From contig CACKVV010000006.1 in NCBI GenBank assembly GCA_902603665.1, positions 1 through 37,142 on the forward strand: DNA of 37,142 bases, written 5' to 3'. The position numbers and the translations under genes are program-made. This DNA comes from an uncultured Pelagibacteraceae bacterium. GTDB taxonomy: Bacteria > Pseudomonadota > Alphaproteobacteria > Pelagibacterales > Pelagibacteraceae. The notes beneath the pieces are model-generated. The model saw nothing but the letters and a program-made list of their open reading frames with translations, did not search any database and was not told where the DNA came from. Of the stretch, positions 8,629 to 18,958 are shown piece after piece; within the stretch, counting starts at the first letter, position 1, and every line of letters begins with the position of its first letter.

Positions 8629-9306
8629 ATGGATTTTGAATTGATGATTGGTAGCTTTCCTAAGTTATTAAGTGCAACAGTAATTACTCTGAAGCTTTTA
8701 TCATTATCTTTATTTTTTGGATTATTTATTGGTTTACTTTTTGCAATTTTAAGGATGAATAAAAATCCAATTGTAAATAAATTTGCATACGGATACTCCT
8801 ACGTTTTTAGAGGCACACCATTATTGGTTCAAATATTTATTATTTATTTTGGCCTTGGACAAATTGAATACTTAAGATCTACTTTTTTATGGGTGATACT
8901 TAAAGAACCGTATTGGTGTGCAATAATTGCCTTTGCATTAAATACAGGTGCATACACATCAGAAATATTAAGATCAGCTTTTCAAACTATTAAACCAGGA
9001 TTAATAGAAGCTGGAAAAAGTCTTGGTATTCCTAACAAAGTAATTTTTTATAAAATCCAAATACCTATAGCGATTAAACAGTCATTACCCGCTTATGGAA
9101 ATGAAATTATATTAATGCTTAAAGGGACATCACTTGCAAGTACAGTAACTTTAATGGATCTTACAGGAGTTGCTAAATATATTATTTCAACAACTTTTAA
9201 ACCAATAGAGGTATTCATAGTTGCTGGAGGTATATATTTATTTATGACCTTTTGCGTTCATAATTTAATAAAATTTCTTGAGAAAAAATACGGTTTTCAA
9301 ACTTAG
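8629..9306 (+). CDS. Amino-acid ABC transporter permease (HisM/ArtM type)
   Basis: YVFRGTPLLVQIFIIYFGLGQ, EILRSAFQTIKPGLIEAGKSLGI. Confidence 0.9.
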   Translation: MDFELMIGSFPKLLSATVITLKLLSLSLFFGLFIGLLFAILRMNKNPIVNKFAYGYSYVFRGTPLLVQIFIIYFGLGQIEYLRSTFLWVILKEPYWCAIIAFALNTGAYTSEILRSAFQTIKPGLIEAGKSLGIPNKVIFYKIQIPIAIKQSLPAYGNEIILMLKGTSLASTVTLMDLTGVAKYIISTTFKPIEVFIVAGGIYLFMTFCVHNLIKFLEKKYGFQT

Positions 9307-10613
9307 AATTTTAAATATATACGCTTGAAATAAAATCCCAAAGTTAGAGCTCTTAAAAAAAGAAAGATTGTAAAAGAAATCCACAAACCATGATTTGCAA
9401 AATTTTGGACTAAAAAATAAGAGGATAATAGATACAATATTACTGAAATAATCATTGCATCTCTAAGCTCTCTAGTTTGTGAAGCACCGATAAAGATTCC
9501 ATCAAATTGATAACAAAACGAGGATATAAAAGGTAATAAAATTAGCCAAATTGAAAACTGATAACTTATATTTTTAACACTTTCAATATCAGTCATAAAA
9601 TTAATGAATGTGTTATTTACAAAAAAATAAATAAAAGAAATTGCTGCTCCAGTAAATGAGCTTAATATAAATGAGTTTTTGACTGTATTTGAAAATAACT
9701 TTTTATTTTTTTTACCAATTGAAAATCCAATTATACCTTCTGTTGAAAAAGCATATGAGTCTAAGATAAATGCGGAAAGAAATATTAGGTTAATTAAAAT
9801 TGTGTTAGCAGCTATATACTCTTCTCCAATTTTACTACTTAAGTATGTAAACCAAAAAAAAGAAAAAGTTAATAAAATTGTTCTTAAAAATATATTTAAG
9901 TTTATTTCAATTAAACTTTTAATTTTAGAAATATTTAAAATTTCTTTAATATTTAAATTAATTTTTGTGTATTTTTTTAAGAAATGAAAACTGTAAGTTA
10001 AAAATATAAGGGAGGTTGCAAAAGTAGCTAATAGAGTTCCATACGCAACACCTTTAATATTTAGATCATATTCTAATACCAATATTGTACTTATTAAAAT
10101 ATTTAAAATTGATAAACTTCCAATTGCTAAACTTGATATTTTGGTTTTTTGTAATCCTATAAATAAACCAATTATAATATAAATAGTTAATTCAAATATT
10201 GATGAATAAATTCTAATATTAAAATAAACCTCGAAGTTTCTTTCAGTTTCTTCGGATAAATCAAAAAAAAATAGACATAAACTAAAAATCTGTTTTTTAA
10301 AAATTATCAAAAAAAATGAAATTAAAATTACAAAAAATAAATTTCTAAAAACCAAATTTAAAATACTTTTATAATCTTTTTTTCCGTACGATTGACTTAC
10401 AATGCCAACTGTTCCCATTCTTAAAAAACCAAAACTCCAAAAAATTAATGAAAAAAAACTTGTAGCTACACTTGTTGCAGCTAAAAAACTATTATTACCT
10501 GAATTTCCCATCAATGCTGTATCAACAATACCAACAAGAGGAATTGCAAGATTTGCAAAAAAAATAGGAATAGATAAGTTAATTATATATTTGATTGATG
10601 ACTTATCGCTCAC
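9303..10613 (-). CDS. MATE family efflux transporter (DinF-like)
   Basis: 12 hydrophobic segments; IPLVGIVDTALMGN and GIFIGASQTRELRDAMI motifs. Confidence 0.88.
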   Translation of the reverse strand: MSDKSSIKYIINLSIPIFFANLAIPLVGIVDTALMGNSGNNSFLAATSVATSFFSLIFWSFGFLRMGTVGIVSQSYGKKDYKSILNLVFRNLFFVILISFFLIIFKKQIFSLCLFFFDLSEETERNFEVYFNIRIYSSIFELTIYIIIGLFIGLQKTKISSLAIGSLSILNILISTILVLEYDLNIKGVAYGTLLATFATSLIFLTYSFHFLKKYTKINLNIKEILNISKIKSLIEINLNIFLRTILLTFSFFWFTYLSSKIGEEYIAANTILINLIFLSAFILDSYAFSTEGIIGFSIGKKNKKLFSNTVKNSFILSSFTGAAISFIYFFVNNTFINFMTDIESVKNISYQFSIWLILLPFISSFCYQFDGIFIGASQTRELRDAMIISVILYLLSSYFLVQNFANHGLWISFTIFLFLRALTLGFYFKRIYLKF

Positions 10614-10620
10614 TAAGTGA

Positions 10621-11010
10621 CTAGTAACTTGTATATTCTTTTATTTCTTTTATTTTTGAGCCTGTATGATTATTTATTTCCAATTTTATTTTAGCTCTTT
10701 CATCATTTAAGAAATGCACATCTCTTGATAGTTTTATAAATTCATCACCAAAATCTGAATTTTTTTCACATAATCTCTTATCATCCTCTATTACCCAAAG
10801 CTTATTATTAATTTCTTTAAGAAATTTAAATAAGCTATCAAGTTTTTCGTCAGATTTTACATTTTTGAGAAATTGATCTTTAAGTACATCATGTTCATTA
10901 TTTATAAATCTAAGTTTTTCAGGATCCTTAATTTTTTCTTTTTTAATTTCTAAAATTGAAATTTTATCTAAAAGCTCACCAACAGAGACCTCAACTACTA
11001 TTTTATTCAT
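10621..11010 (-). CDS. DUF6165-like small protein
   Basis: IVVEVSVGELLDKISILEIKKEKI; sits next to glycosyltransferase genes. Confidence 0.6.
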   Translation of the reverse strand: MNKIVVEVSVGELLDKISILEIKKEKIKDPEKLRFINNEHDVLKDQFLKNVKSDEKLDSLFKFLKEINNKLWVIEDDKRLCEKNSDFGDEFIKLSRDVHFLNDERAKIKLEINNHTGSKIKEIKEYTSY

Positions 11011-11042
11011 AATTTTTTATACTGTGTTAAGTTGTTACAAAT

Positions 11043-11984
11043 ATGTCTAATATATTAATTATTAAACACGGTTCATTAGGCGATATAGCTCAAGCGAGCG
11101 GTGTAATTCAAGATATTTCTGAAAATCATAAAGATGATGATGTATTTATTTTGACAACAAAACCTTATTTAGACTTATTTAGAAAAAATCCATATATTAA
11201 AGAGCCTATTTTAGATAAGCGATTATCAAGATTTAATCTTTTTTACCTATTTTCATTAATGAGAAGTTTAAAAAAGTATAATTTTTTAAAAATATATGAT
11301 TTACAAAATTCAAACAGAACATCCTTCTATAAAAATATCCTTTTTAAAAATTCTAATAAAGATATTTGGTCATCGTCTTTAACAACTTTGCCGGAGGGTA
11401 AAACAAAAGAAGAATTTGATAAGCTTTCGGTTTTAGATCGTTTTGATCATCAAATTAGAACCTCTAATTTAATTTCAAAACATACTCTTTACCCTGATTT
11501 TTCATGGGCCTGTTCTGATATTACAAATCTTAAAAATGAATACAATTTGAATAAATATATTTTGCTTTTCCCATTTTGTTCACCACACTTAACCATAAAA
11601 AGATGGCCGTACTATAATGAACTTTCAAACAAAATTAAAAATGAATTTAAAGATGAATACAAGATAATAGTTGCACCCGGACCAGAAGAAATAAAAGAAG
11701 CTTCAAATATAAACGCTGAATGTATTTTGGATAATGGAAAATCTCTAAATATTTCTCAATTAGCATCACTAATAAAAGATAGTACATTCGTAATAGCAAA
11801 TGATACTGGCCCTGCCCATATATCTGCCCACTTAGGTGTTAGAGGACTTGCATTATTTGGTCCTCACAAATCTGCAAAACTTGTAAGTATAGAGAGAGAA
11901 AAATTTAGAGCAATTCAGGTTGAAGATTTGAATAAATTATGTGCTGATAAGGTATTTGAAAGAATGATGGGGTTATTAAATTAG
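11043..11984 (+). CDS. Glycosyltransferase family 9 (heptosyltransferase-like)
   Basis: ILIIKHGSLGDIAQASGVI and VIANDTGPAHISAHLGVRGLALFGP. Confidence 0.88.
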   Translation: MSNILIIKHGSLGDIAQASGVIQDISENHKDDDVFILTTKPYLDLFRKNPYIKEPILDKRLSRFNLFYLFSLMRSLKKYNFLKIYDLQNSNRTSFYKNILFKNSNKDIWSSSLTTLPEGKTKEEFDKLSVLDRFDHQIRTSNLISKHTLYPDFSWACSDITNLKNEYNLNKYILLFPFCSPHLTIKRWPYYNELSNKIKNEFKDEYKIIVAPGPEEIKEASNINAECILDNGKSLNISQLASLIKDSTFVIANDTGPAHISAHLGVRGLALFGPHKSAKLVSIEREKFRAIQVEDLNKLCADKVFERMMGLLN

Positions 11985-11993
11985 CCTAAAAAA

Positions 11994-12410
11994 TTAAGTG
12001 TAAATCTTATCCGCTAAACCATAACATAGAATAGCACTTAAAATAGTTAATACTCCAGGTGCAATTACACCTTCAATTGAAGTTTTATCTGTGTGACCTA
12101 ATTTACTGATCTTAATTGCATAAATACCAATTAAGAATGCCATTAAATTTTGTACAAATATCAAATTAAAAAATCCCCAGGTATTTTCAACACCTCCAGA
12201 TCTTATTAACATAATATAAATAGCCATTAAAACTGATCCAAGAAAGAATGATCCAAAAAATCTTGTCATGATAGCCCCAGTTTTATCCATTGCGTATTGA
12301 TCTAAAAAAGATTGAGTAGCAAAAATACATCTATATGCGTAGAAAGCGTAACCTAGAAAATGAACAACGAATACAACTAGGTAAAATATTCCGTTAAATT
12401 TATCTATCAT
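11994..12410 (-). CDS. Small integral membrane protein of unknown function
   Basis: 138 aa, about four hydrophobic segments; no family recognised. Confidence 0.7.
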   Translation of the reverse strand: MIDKFNGIFYLVVFVVHFLGYAFYAYRCIFATQSFLDQYAMDKTGAIMTRFFGSFFLGSVLMAIYIMLIRSGGVENTWGFFNLIFVQNLMAFLIGIYAIKISKLGHTDKTSIEGVIAPGVLTILSAILCYGLADKIYT

Positions 12411-12419
12411 ATTCTAAAC

Positions 12420-13502
12420 CTATAAGATTCGTTTATAGCTTTCAATAATCTTATCCCAATGAAAATTTTTTGAATTTTCTTTAGCTGCTTTTCCATATTC
12501 AAAATATTTATTTTCTTTAAATATTTGATCTATACTTGAATAAATATCATCCAAATTATTACCATCACAAATTAAACCAGTTTTTTCATGTATAATTGCA
12601 TCTGAAGCACCACCATCTTTTCCTCCAATTGAAGGAATTCCATATTGAGCTGCTTCCACATAGGCTATACCAAATCCCTCAACTGATTTTTTGTAAATAA
12701 TAGATGGCATTATAAATACATTAGATTTTGAAATTAATGCATTTTTAAAATCACTAGGAATATCTTTTAAAAATTTTACTTGATCCTCTAATTTAAGCTC
12801 AATTACAAGTTTTTTTAAATTTTCTTCTTCATCACCATAACCTATACATATGTAGACAATATCTGGATAAACTTCTTTTAGATTTCTGATAGCCATTATT
12901 ACTTTTTCATGATTTTTTCGTTTATCATATCTTGAAACAGTAATAAGTCTTTCTTTTTTACCCATAAATATTTCATCAGCTTTTTTTAAATCTTTGCTCG
13001 GTATTTCCTTTACAGGATCAACACCTGGATTAATTACTAAAATTCTGTGTTCTTCAACACCAAGATTGATAGCGAGATCTTTTGTAAAATTAGAGTTTGC
13101 TATTACATGATCTACATTATTTAATACATTTAGTACTTTTGTATTTAATCTTGAGCCTCTTGGATGATTAATTTCTTTAGAATGCATTAAACATATTTTT
13201 TTTTTATTGGTTTGAATTAGTTCTAAACTCTTCCAATGATCTGCAATTAGACATTGAACATTATTATTATGTTTTAAATATTCATTTATTAAATACGATT
13301 TCCTGTATTTTCTAAATAACTTAACACCACTGACTCTCTCAATTGAAAAAGAGACTGAATTATCAAATTTTTCAAAACCATCTGTATGATCTGCAAAAAC
13401 TTTTATCAGGAAAAATTTAGATAAAGATCTAGCTAAACCCCACATTAAATTTTGCATTCCACCAACATCAGGTGGAAAAGTTCTCGTTATTATTAAATGC
13501 AT
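12420..13502 (-). CDS. Glycosyltransferase family 4
   Basis: TRTFPPDVGGMQNLMWGLA, VSRYDKRKNHEKVI, EGFGIAYVEAAQYGIPSIGG. Confidence 0.9.
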   Translation of the reverse strand: MHLIITRTFPPDVGGMQNLMWGLARSLSKFFLIKVFADHTDGFEKFDNSVSFSIERVSGVKLFRKYRKSYLINEYLKHNNNVQCLIADHWKSLELIQTNKKKICLMHSKEINHPRGSRLNTKVLNVLNNVDHVIANSNFTKDLAINLGVEEHRILVINPGVDPVKEIPSKDLKKADEIFMGKKERLITVSRYDKRKNHEKVIMAIRNLKEVYPDIVYICIGYGDEEENLKKLVIELKLEDQVKFLKDIPSDFKNALISKSNVFIMPSIIYKKSVEGFGIAYVEAAQYGIPSIGGKDGGASDAIIHEKTGLICDGNNLDDIYSSIDQIFKENKYFEYGKAAKENSKNFHWDKIIESYKRIL

Positions 13503-14059
13503 TAATTATTCAACCACTTAATATTACAGCCCATGCTAGGTATCTGATCTTTGGGACCATTGCCTGTTTCAGATATTTGTTTCATTGCTATATACAAATC
13601 ACTTTCTCCAGATCTTACAGGTTTGAGTTCTTTTAACTCTCTTATTCTTCCTCTGTATTGAAGTTCTAAATTTTCGTTATAACCAAAAAAATCAGGAGTA
13701 CACACAGCTTCATATTTTTTTGCAACATTTTGCGTATCATCGATTAAATATGGAAAACTAAAATTATGCTTTTTTCCAAATATGATCATATTTTCAAATG
13801 AATCCTCTGGATAATTGATTTGATCATTGGAGCATATTGCAACCGATTTAATTCCAAAATTTTCAAGTTTTTTGCAATCCTCAGCAATATCTTTGATTAC
13901 TGCTTTTACATACGGACAATGATTACAAATAAACATAATGAGAGTTCCTTTCTCACCTTTTATTTCATTTAAAGAAACAATTTTATTTTCGGTTGATTTT
14001 AGACGAAAGTCGTCAGCTTTTTTTCCAAAATCACATATTGGAGTTTTTGTAAGAGACAT
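13502..14059 (-). CDS. Thioredoxin-fold redoxin (AhpC/TSA-like)
   Basis: LIMFICNHCPYVKAVIKDI and YEAVCTPDFFGYN. Confidence 0.82.
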   Translation of the reverse strand: MSLTKTPICDFGKKADDFRLKSTENKIVSLNEIKGEKGTLIMFICNHCPYVKAVIKDIAEDCKKLENFGIKSVAICSNDQINYPEDSFENMIIFGKKHNFSFPYLIDDTQNVAKKYEAVCTPDFFGYNENLELQYRGRIRELKELKPVRSGESDLYIAMKQISETGNGPKDQIPSMGCNIKWLNN

Positions 14060-14076
14060 ATAATATTATATAAATT

Positions 14077-14589
14077 ATGTTTTACGATTTGGAAGATAAA
14101 AAACCAAAAAACTCTGGCGAAAATTGGGTTGCGCCTAATGCAGTAGTTATTGGAGATGTTACTTTAGAAAAAAATAGCAGTGTGTGGTTCAATGCTACTT
14201 TAAGAGGAGACATAGAAAATATCTTGATAGGAGAGGGATCTAATGTTCAAGATGGAAGCGTTTTACATACTGACCCAGGTTATCCTCTTAAAATTGGAAA
14301 AAATGTAACCATTGGACATTTGGTTATGCTTCATGGATGTACAATAGATGATAATAGTTTAATTGGAATTGGTGCTGTTGTTTTAAACAATGCAAAAATT
14401 GGAAAAAACTGCATCATAGGATCCAAAGCATTGATAACTGAAAACAAAGAAATTCCAGACAACTCTTTAGTTATGGGATCACCTGGAAAAGTTGTAAGAC
14501 AAGTTTCACCAGAAGAGGCAGAATTAATTACAAAAAACGCAGAAAGATATCAGGATAATTGGAAGAGATATTCTAAATCAATTTTTTAA
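14077..14589 (+). CDS. Gamma-carbonic anhydrase family protein
   Basis: Left-handed beta-helix hexapeptides; SVWFNATLRGD, NVQDGSVLHTD, IGHLVMLHGCTI. Confidence 0.92.
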   Translation: MFYDLEDKKPKNSGENWVAPNAVVIGDVTLEKNSSVWFNATLRGDIENILIGEGSNVQDGSVLHTDPGYPLKIGKNVTIGHLVMLHGCTIDDNSLIGIGAVVLNNAKIGKNCIIGSKALITENKEIPDNSLVMGSPGKVVRQVSPEEAELITKNAERYQDNWKRYSKSIF

Positions 14590-14635
14590 AAAATTTTAAG
14601 TATTTTATTCTTATAAAACAAACTAAGATTAATTA

Positions 14636-15655
14636 ATGAAAGTTTTTTTTTTATTCATTTTTTTTATATTTAAAATAAATTCAGTATTTGCTGGAACTTC
14701 GCCATTGTGGAGTTTGGGCCCATATTTTAAAGAAGCAAAAATTGTAAAAATACCATCATATAATTCTGGCCCATTTCCAAATGAATTTATGAGTTTGAAG
14801 GATGGTTCATATAAAAATTCCCCAGTTAAAATAGATGCGTTAATTGTATTTCCAGATAAAGGGCAAGGTCCATTTCCAGTATTAGTTTTTAATCATGCAA
14901 GCGGTGGATCATGGATGTGGAGCAACAAATGGTTTAAATTTGATAGATTAATGGCAAGACGGTTGCTTAAAAAAGGGATCGCAGTAGTGTTTGTCGATAA
15001 TTTTACTGGGAGAAGTGTAATAAGTGCAGATGAAAATCAATCACAAGTAACAACTTTTTCATTTTATATTGATGCATTTATGACTCTTGAATATTTATCT
15101 AAAGATCCAAGAGTAAATATTAAAAAAGTTGGCATTACTGGGTGGTCAAGAGGAGGGATGAATTCACTTGCAATATCAGAAACAAGAATAAGAGATGCAA
15201 TTCTAAGTAAAAATTTATACTATACTGCTTCGTTACCTAGGTCTGTAGAATGTCGTCAATCCGGACTTTTTAGAAATCCTAAACCTATAAAAGAAACAAA
15301 AATTTTGATGGTTAATGGTAAAATTGATGACGCTTCGCATGCACACATTTGTGAAGAATACGGAGAAAAAATGAAATTAAATGGAGCAGACATTAAAGTA
15401 ATCACTAAGCAAGGATGGGGTCATGGATTTGAAGCTAACTACTCAGCAGAATTTGAAAAAGGGCAAGAAGTTTGGCATGGATGTCCAGATTATTATACGG
15501 AAGACAATGGAATGCCTAATAAGGACGCTAAAATAGATGACACATGTATTACTTTTGATGGATATCATATTGGAGGAACCAGAAAAGGTGGCAAAAGCTG
15601 GGAAAAATTTAGAACAACTTTCTCAAAATTTTTTAAAAAAAATTTATTAAATTAA
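14636..15655 (+). CDS. Secreted dienelactone hydrolase family protein
   Basis: Signal-like N-terminus; GWSRGGMNSLA nucleophile elbow; GWGHGFEANY. Confidence 0.82.
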   Translation: MKVFFLFIFFIFKINSVFAGTSPLWSLGPYFKEAKIVKIPSYNSGPFPNEFMSLKDGSYKNSPVKIDALIVFPDKGQGPFPVLVFNHASGGSWMWSNKWFKFDRLMARRLLKKGIAVVFVDNFTGRSVISADENQSQVTTFSFYIDAFMTLEYLSKDPRVNIKKVGITGWSRGGMNSLAISETRIRDAILSKNLYYTASLPRSVECRQSGLFRNPKPIKETKILMVNGKIDDASHAHICEEYGEKMKLNGADIKVITKQGWGHGFEANYSAEFEKGQEVWHGCPDYYTEDNGMPNKDAKIDDTCITFDGYHIGGTRKGGKSWEKFRTTFSKFFKKNLLN

Positions 15656-16251
15656 GGAACTAACCAAGAATTTTTATTTGTTTTGAAATCAAATTTAGCT
15701 CGTCTATGACCTTTTGCAGCAAGATATAGCCATTCTATTGATTTTATATAACATTTAATAACAGTAAAATTTTTATAACCTTCCTCACTTTGTTCCATTG
15801 TATAATCAAAATCTTCTAACTTTGAAATCATACCTGAAGTAGGGTTTTCAGATACAGTTCCAGGAGGACTATCAGTTAAATAACATCTTCGACTAATGTG
15901 TTGAGTTTTCTTCCAAGATGCCTCTGTCACAGAATTTTGATTATTTATTTCACATTCAACTTTTACTCTTAATTGTATTTTTTCTTCTTTATCATAGAAA
16001 AGTAACGAAGCTTTATTATTGTTTTTAAGTATATCTACTTTTGGTGACCTTAAATCAGTATGAAATTGTAATAAATTATTTTCTCTGTCAGACTTCCTTA
16101 AAACAACTATTCTTCCCTCAATATCGTCTTTGTGTGAGCACATAAAAACTGGAATTCTAAAAGGCGAACCTCTATTGGTCACGGCATCTTCAAGCATAGA
16201 CCAGTACTTATTTTGTATTTCTGCTAAGTCTTCATAGTATGCTGGTTGCAT
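15652..16251 (-). CDS. Pyridoxamine 5'-phosphate oxidase-like FMN-binding protein
   Basis: GRIVVLRKSDRENNLLQFHTDLRSPKVDIL, ISRRCYLTDSPPG, EWLYLAAKGHRRAKF. Confidence 0.82.
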   Translation of the reverse strand: MQPAYYEDLAEIQNKYWSMLEDAVTNRGSPFRIPVFMCSHKDDIEGRIVVLRKSDRENNLLQFHTDLRSPKVDILKNNNKASLLFYDKEEKIQLRVKVECEINNQNSVTEASWKKTQHISRRCYLTDSPPGTVSENPTSGMISKLEDFDYTMEQSEEGYKNFTVIKCYIKSIEWLYLAAKGHRRAKFDFKTNKNSWLVP

Positions 16252-16254
16252 ACT

Positions 16255-17124
16255 TTATTTTCTAAATCTTTTTATTAAGCTAGAAGTATCCCAACGATTT
16301 CCACCCATTTCTTGAACATCGCCATAATATTTATCTACTAGCTCTGTAACAGGTAATAAAGAACCATTATTTTTAGCTTCTTCCATTGCAATTTTTAAAT
16401 CTTTTCTCATCCAATCAACAGCAAAACCAAAGTCAAATTTATCATCAATCATAGTTTTATATCTATTCTCCATTTGCCACGATTGAGCTGCTCCTTTTGA
16501 AATAACTTCAATTACATCTTCCATATTTAAACCAGCTTTCATTCCAAAATTTATACCTTCAGACAATCCTTGAACTAAACCTGCTATACAAATTTGATTA
16601 ACCATCTTAGCAAGTTGACCAGATCCAGCTTTTCCAAGTAACTTCATTTTTTTACTGTAACAATCAATTTTGTCTTCAGCTTTTTCAAAATCAGATTGAT
16701 CACCACCAATCATAACAGTGAGTGTACCATTCTCTGCACCAGCCTGACCTCCTGAAACAGGTGCATCTAATGCACCAAAATTATTTTTTTTAGCATAATC
16801 ATAAATTTCTCTTGCAATTGTTGCAGAGGCAGTTGTGTTATCAATATAAACAGATCCTTCTTTTATAGTTTTAAAAACACCATTGTCACCAAAGGTCACT
16901 TCTCTTAAATCATTGTCATTTCCAACGCAGGTAAAAATAAATTCTGCATCCTTTGCTGCTTCTGCTGGAGTTTCAGCCATTTTACCTTTGTAATCTTTAA
17001 TCCATTTTTCTGCTTTTGATTTTGTTCTATTAAAAACAGTTACATTATGACCACCTTTTGATATATAACCTGCCATCGGATAACCCATGACACCCAGACC
17101 AATAAAAGCAACATTACACGTCAT
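16255..17124 (-). CDS. NAD(P)-dependent beta-hydroxyacid dehydrogenase (3-hydroxyisobutyrate / tartronate semialdehyde reductase family)
   Basis: VAFIGLGVMGYPMAGYISKGGHNVTVFNR, DAPVSGGQAGAENGTLTVMIGG. Confidence 0.92.
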   Translation of the reverse strand: MTCNVAFIGLGVMGYPMAGYISKGGHNVTVFNRTKSKAEKWIKDYKGKMAETPAEAAKDAEFIFTCVGNDNDLREVTFGDNGVFKTIKEGSVYIDNTTASATIAREIYDYAKKNNFGALDAPVSGGQAGAENGTLTVMIGGDQSDFEKAEDKIDCYSKKMKLLGKAGSGQLAKMVNQICIAGLVQGLSEGINFGMKAGLNMEDVIEVISKGAAQSWQMENRYKTMIDDKFDFGFAVDWMRKDLKIAMEEAKNNGSLLPVTELVDKYYGDVQEMGGNRWDTSSLIKRFRK

Positions 17125-17132
17125 AATTTTCT

Positions 17133-18341
17133 ATGTTTAAAAGCTTAAGTTTAAAAGTAATTATATTTGGATTTATTTTTACATTTTTTTCAAGTTTTGG
17201 ACAGAGTTTTTTTATTGGTTTATTTAATCCGAGTGTAAGAGATGATCTAAATATTTCCCACGGACAATTTGGATCAATTTATGCAACCGCAACATTATTA
17301 AGTAGTTTTTTATTCATTTGGGTAGGAAAAAAAATTGACGATATTAATGTATTTAGATTTGCAATTTATGTAACAGTTCTTCTATCGTTTTCATGTTTTT
17401 TCTTTTCAAAAATTTCATCAATTGCATTTTTATTCATTGCTATATTTTTAATGCGATTTTCAGGTCAAGGGATGATGTCACATACGGCATCAACAACAAT
17501 CTCAAGATATTTTACTAAATCTAGAGGTAAAGCTTTAAGCATAGGATGGTTTGGTTTATCAGTTGCTGAATTTATTTTACCTGTAACAATAATATATCTT
17601 TTAACCATATATAACTGGCAAAATATTTGGATATTTATTTCATTGTTAGTTTTAGTTTTTCTTCCAATTGCATCTTACTTTTTAATTAAAGAACTAAATT
17701 TAGATTCAAGAGAAAATGCTGAAAATAACGAAGTTAAGAATAAAGACATTAAACAATGGGCAAGAATTGAGGTTATTAAGGATTATAGATTTTATATTAT
17801 AAGTGCAAACTTACTTGCCATGCCATGGATTGCCACTGGTGTTTTTGTTTATCAATCATTTATTACATCTTCCAAGGAATGGGGAGAATACGTTATTGCT
17901 CAATCTTTTATGGTTTATTCATTACTGTCAGTAATTACATTATTAATATCAGGTATCCTAATTGATAAGTTTACTAGCAGAAAATTATTAATTTTTATGA
18001 ATATACCTTTGCTACTTTCAACATTTGTTATTATTTTTTTTGATATTCCATTTACTGCATTTGTATTTTTAGGTTTAATTGGTATTTCAAATGGATTAGC
18101 TAACGTTTTAGGCTCATCCACATGGGCTGAGTTATATGGTGTAAAACACATTGGCTCTATAAAGGCTTTAACCACAGCATTGATGGTTTTTTCAACAGCA
18201 TTTGGAACAGCATTATTTGGTGTATTAATTGATTTTGGTTTTACGATTGAAAAAATTGCAATTGTTTCTTCAATCTATATATTTTCATCAATAGTTTTGC
18301 TTTTTTTTGTAAGAAAAAAACTCAATCCTGAATATATCTAA
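17133..18341 (+). CDS. Major facilitator superfamily transporter
   Basis: About 12 hydrophobic segments, FYISANLLAMPWIATGVFVYQSFI; MFS-like organisation. Confidence 0.85.
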   Translation: MFKSLSLKVIIFGFIFTFFSSFGQSFFIGLFNPSVRDDLNISHGQFGSIYATATLLSSFLFIWVGKKIDDINVFRFAIYVTVLLSFSCFFFSKISSIAFLFIAIFLMRFSGQGMMSHTASTTISRYFTKSRGKALSIGWFGLSVAEFILPVTIIYLLTIYNWQNIWIFISLLVLVFLPIASYFLIKELNLDSRENAENNEVKNKDIKQWARIEVIKDYRFYIISANLLAMPWIATGVFVYQSFITSSKEWGEYVIAQSFMVYSLLSVITLLISGILIDKFTSRKLLIFMNIPLLLSTFVIIFFDIPFTAFVFLGLIGISNGLANVLGSSTWAELYGVKHIGSIKALTTALMVFSTAFGTALFGVLIDFGFTIEKIAIVSSIYIFSSIVLLFFVRKKLNPEYI

Positions 18342-18384
18342 AAATAGCTTGATTTTTTATAGACCCAGGTATAAATAACCGGCC

Positions 18385-18903
18385 ATGGCTAGAGTTACAG
18401 TAGAAGATTGTATAGATAAAGTAGAAAGTCCATATGAGTTAGTGCTAGTAGCAAAAGAGAGAGCTACTCAACTAAATTCTGGGATAGAACCTACTTTAGA
18501 AAGAGACAATGACAAGAATACAGTTATCGCCTTAAGAGAGATTGCCGAAGAAACAATCAAAGTTCCAGATCTAACTGAAGCTGCAGTGTATAAATTAAGA
18601 AAACATGTAGAACAAGTTGATGATACAGGAGAAGAAGATGAAGATATTGGTGATGATTTTGAAAATTTATATAAAGGTGAAATATCTAAAAGTGGTGTTC
18701 CAATATTGCCTTCTAAAAGAGCTAGAAAAATTCCAGAAAAAATTCAAGTATCTAAAGATGATTTAGAAGAATTACAAAATTCAAATGAAACACCAATGGC
18801 TGATCCTATAGATACAAATGAGGAAAGTGGTGATGCTTCTTTAGAAGAAATGCAAGAAGAAGAAACTCTAGCAAACGAACAAGACCCAAATAATCAAGAA
18901 TAA
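18385..18903 (+). CDS. rpoZ: DNA-directed RNA polymerase omega subunit with extended acidic C-terminus
   Basis: [30 protein letters not shown]...[17 protein letters not shown], followed by an acidic low-complexity tail. Confidence 0.93.
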   Translation: MARVTVEDCIDKVESPYELVLVAKERATQLNSGIEPTLERDNDKNTVIALREIAEETIKVPDLTEAAVYKLRKHVEQVDDTGEEDEDIGDDFENLYKGEISKSGVPILPSKRARKIPEKIQVSKDDLEELQNSNETPMADPIDTNEESGDASLEEMQEEETLANEQDPNNQE

Positions 18904-18906
18904 AAA

Positions 18907-18936
18907 AAAGGGCCTTGAAATTAATCAAAGCCCTTT
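18907..18936 (+). terminator. Intrinsic-terminator-like hairpin between convergent rpoZ and the ABC binding protein gene
   Basis: aaagggccttga-aattaa-tcaaagcccttt, 12-bp stem with one mismatch; A/T flanks suggest possible bidirectional use. Confidence 0.7.
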
Positions 18937-18958
18937 AATTTAAATAATTAATAAATAA

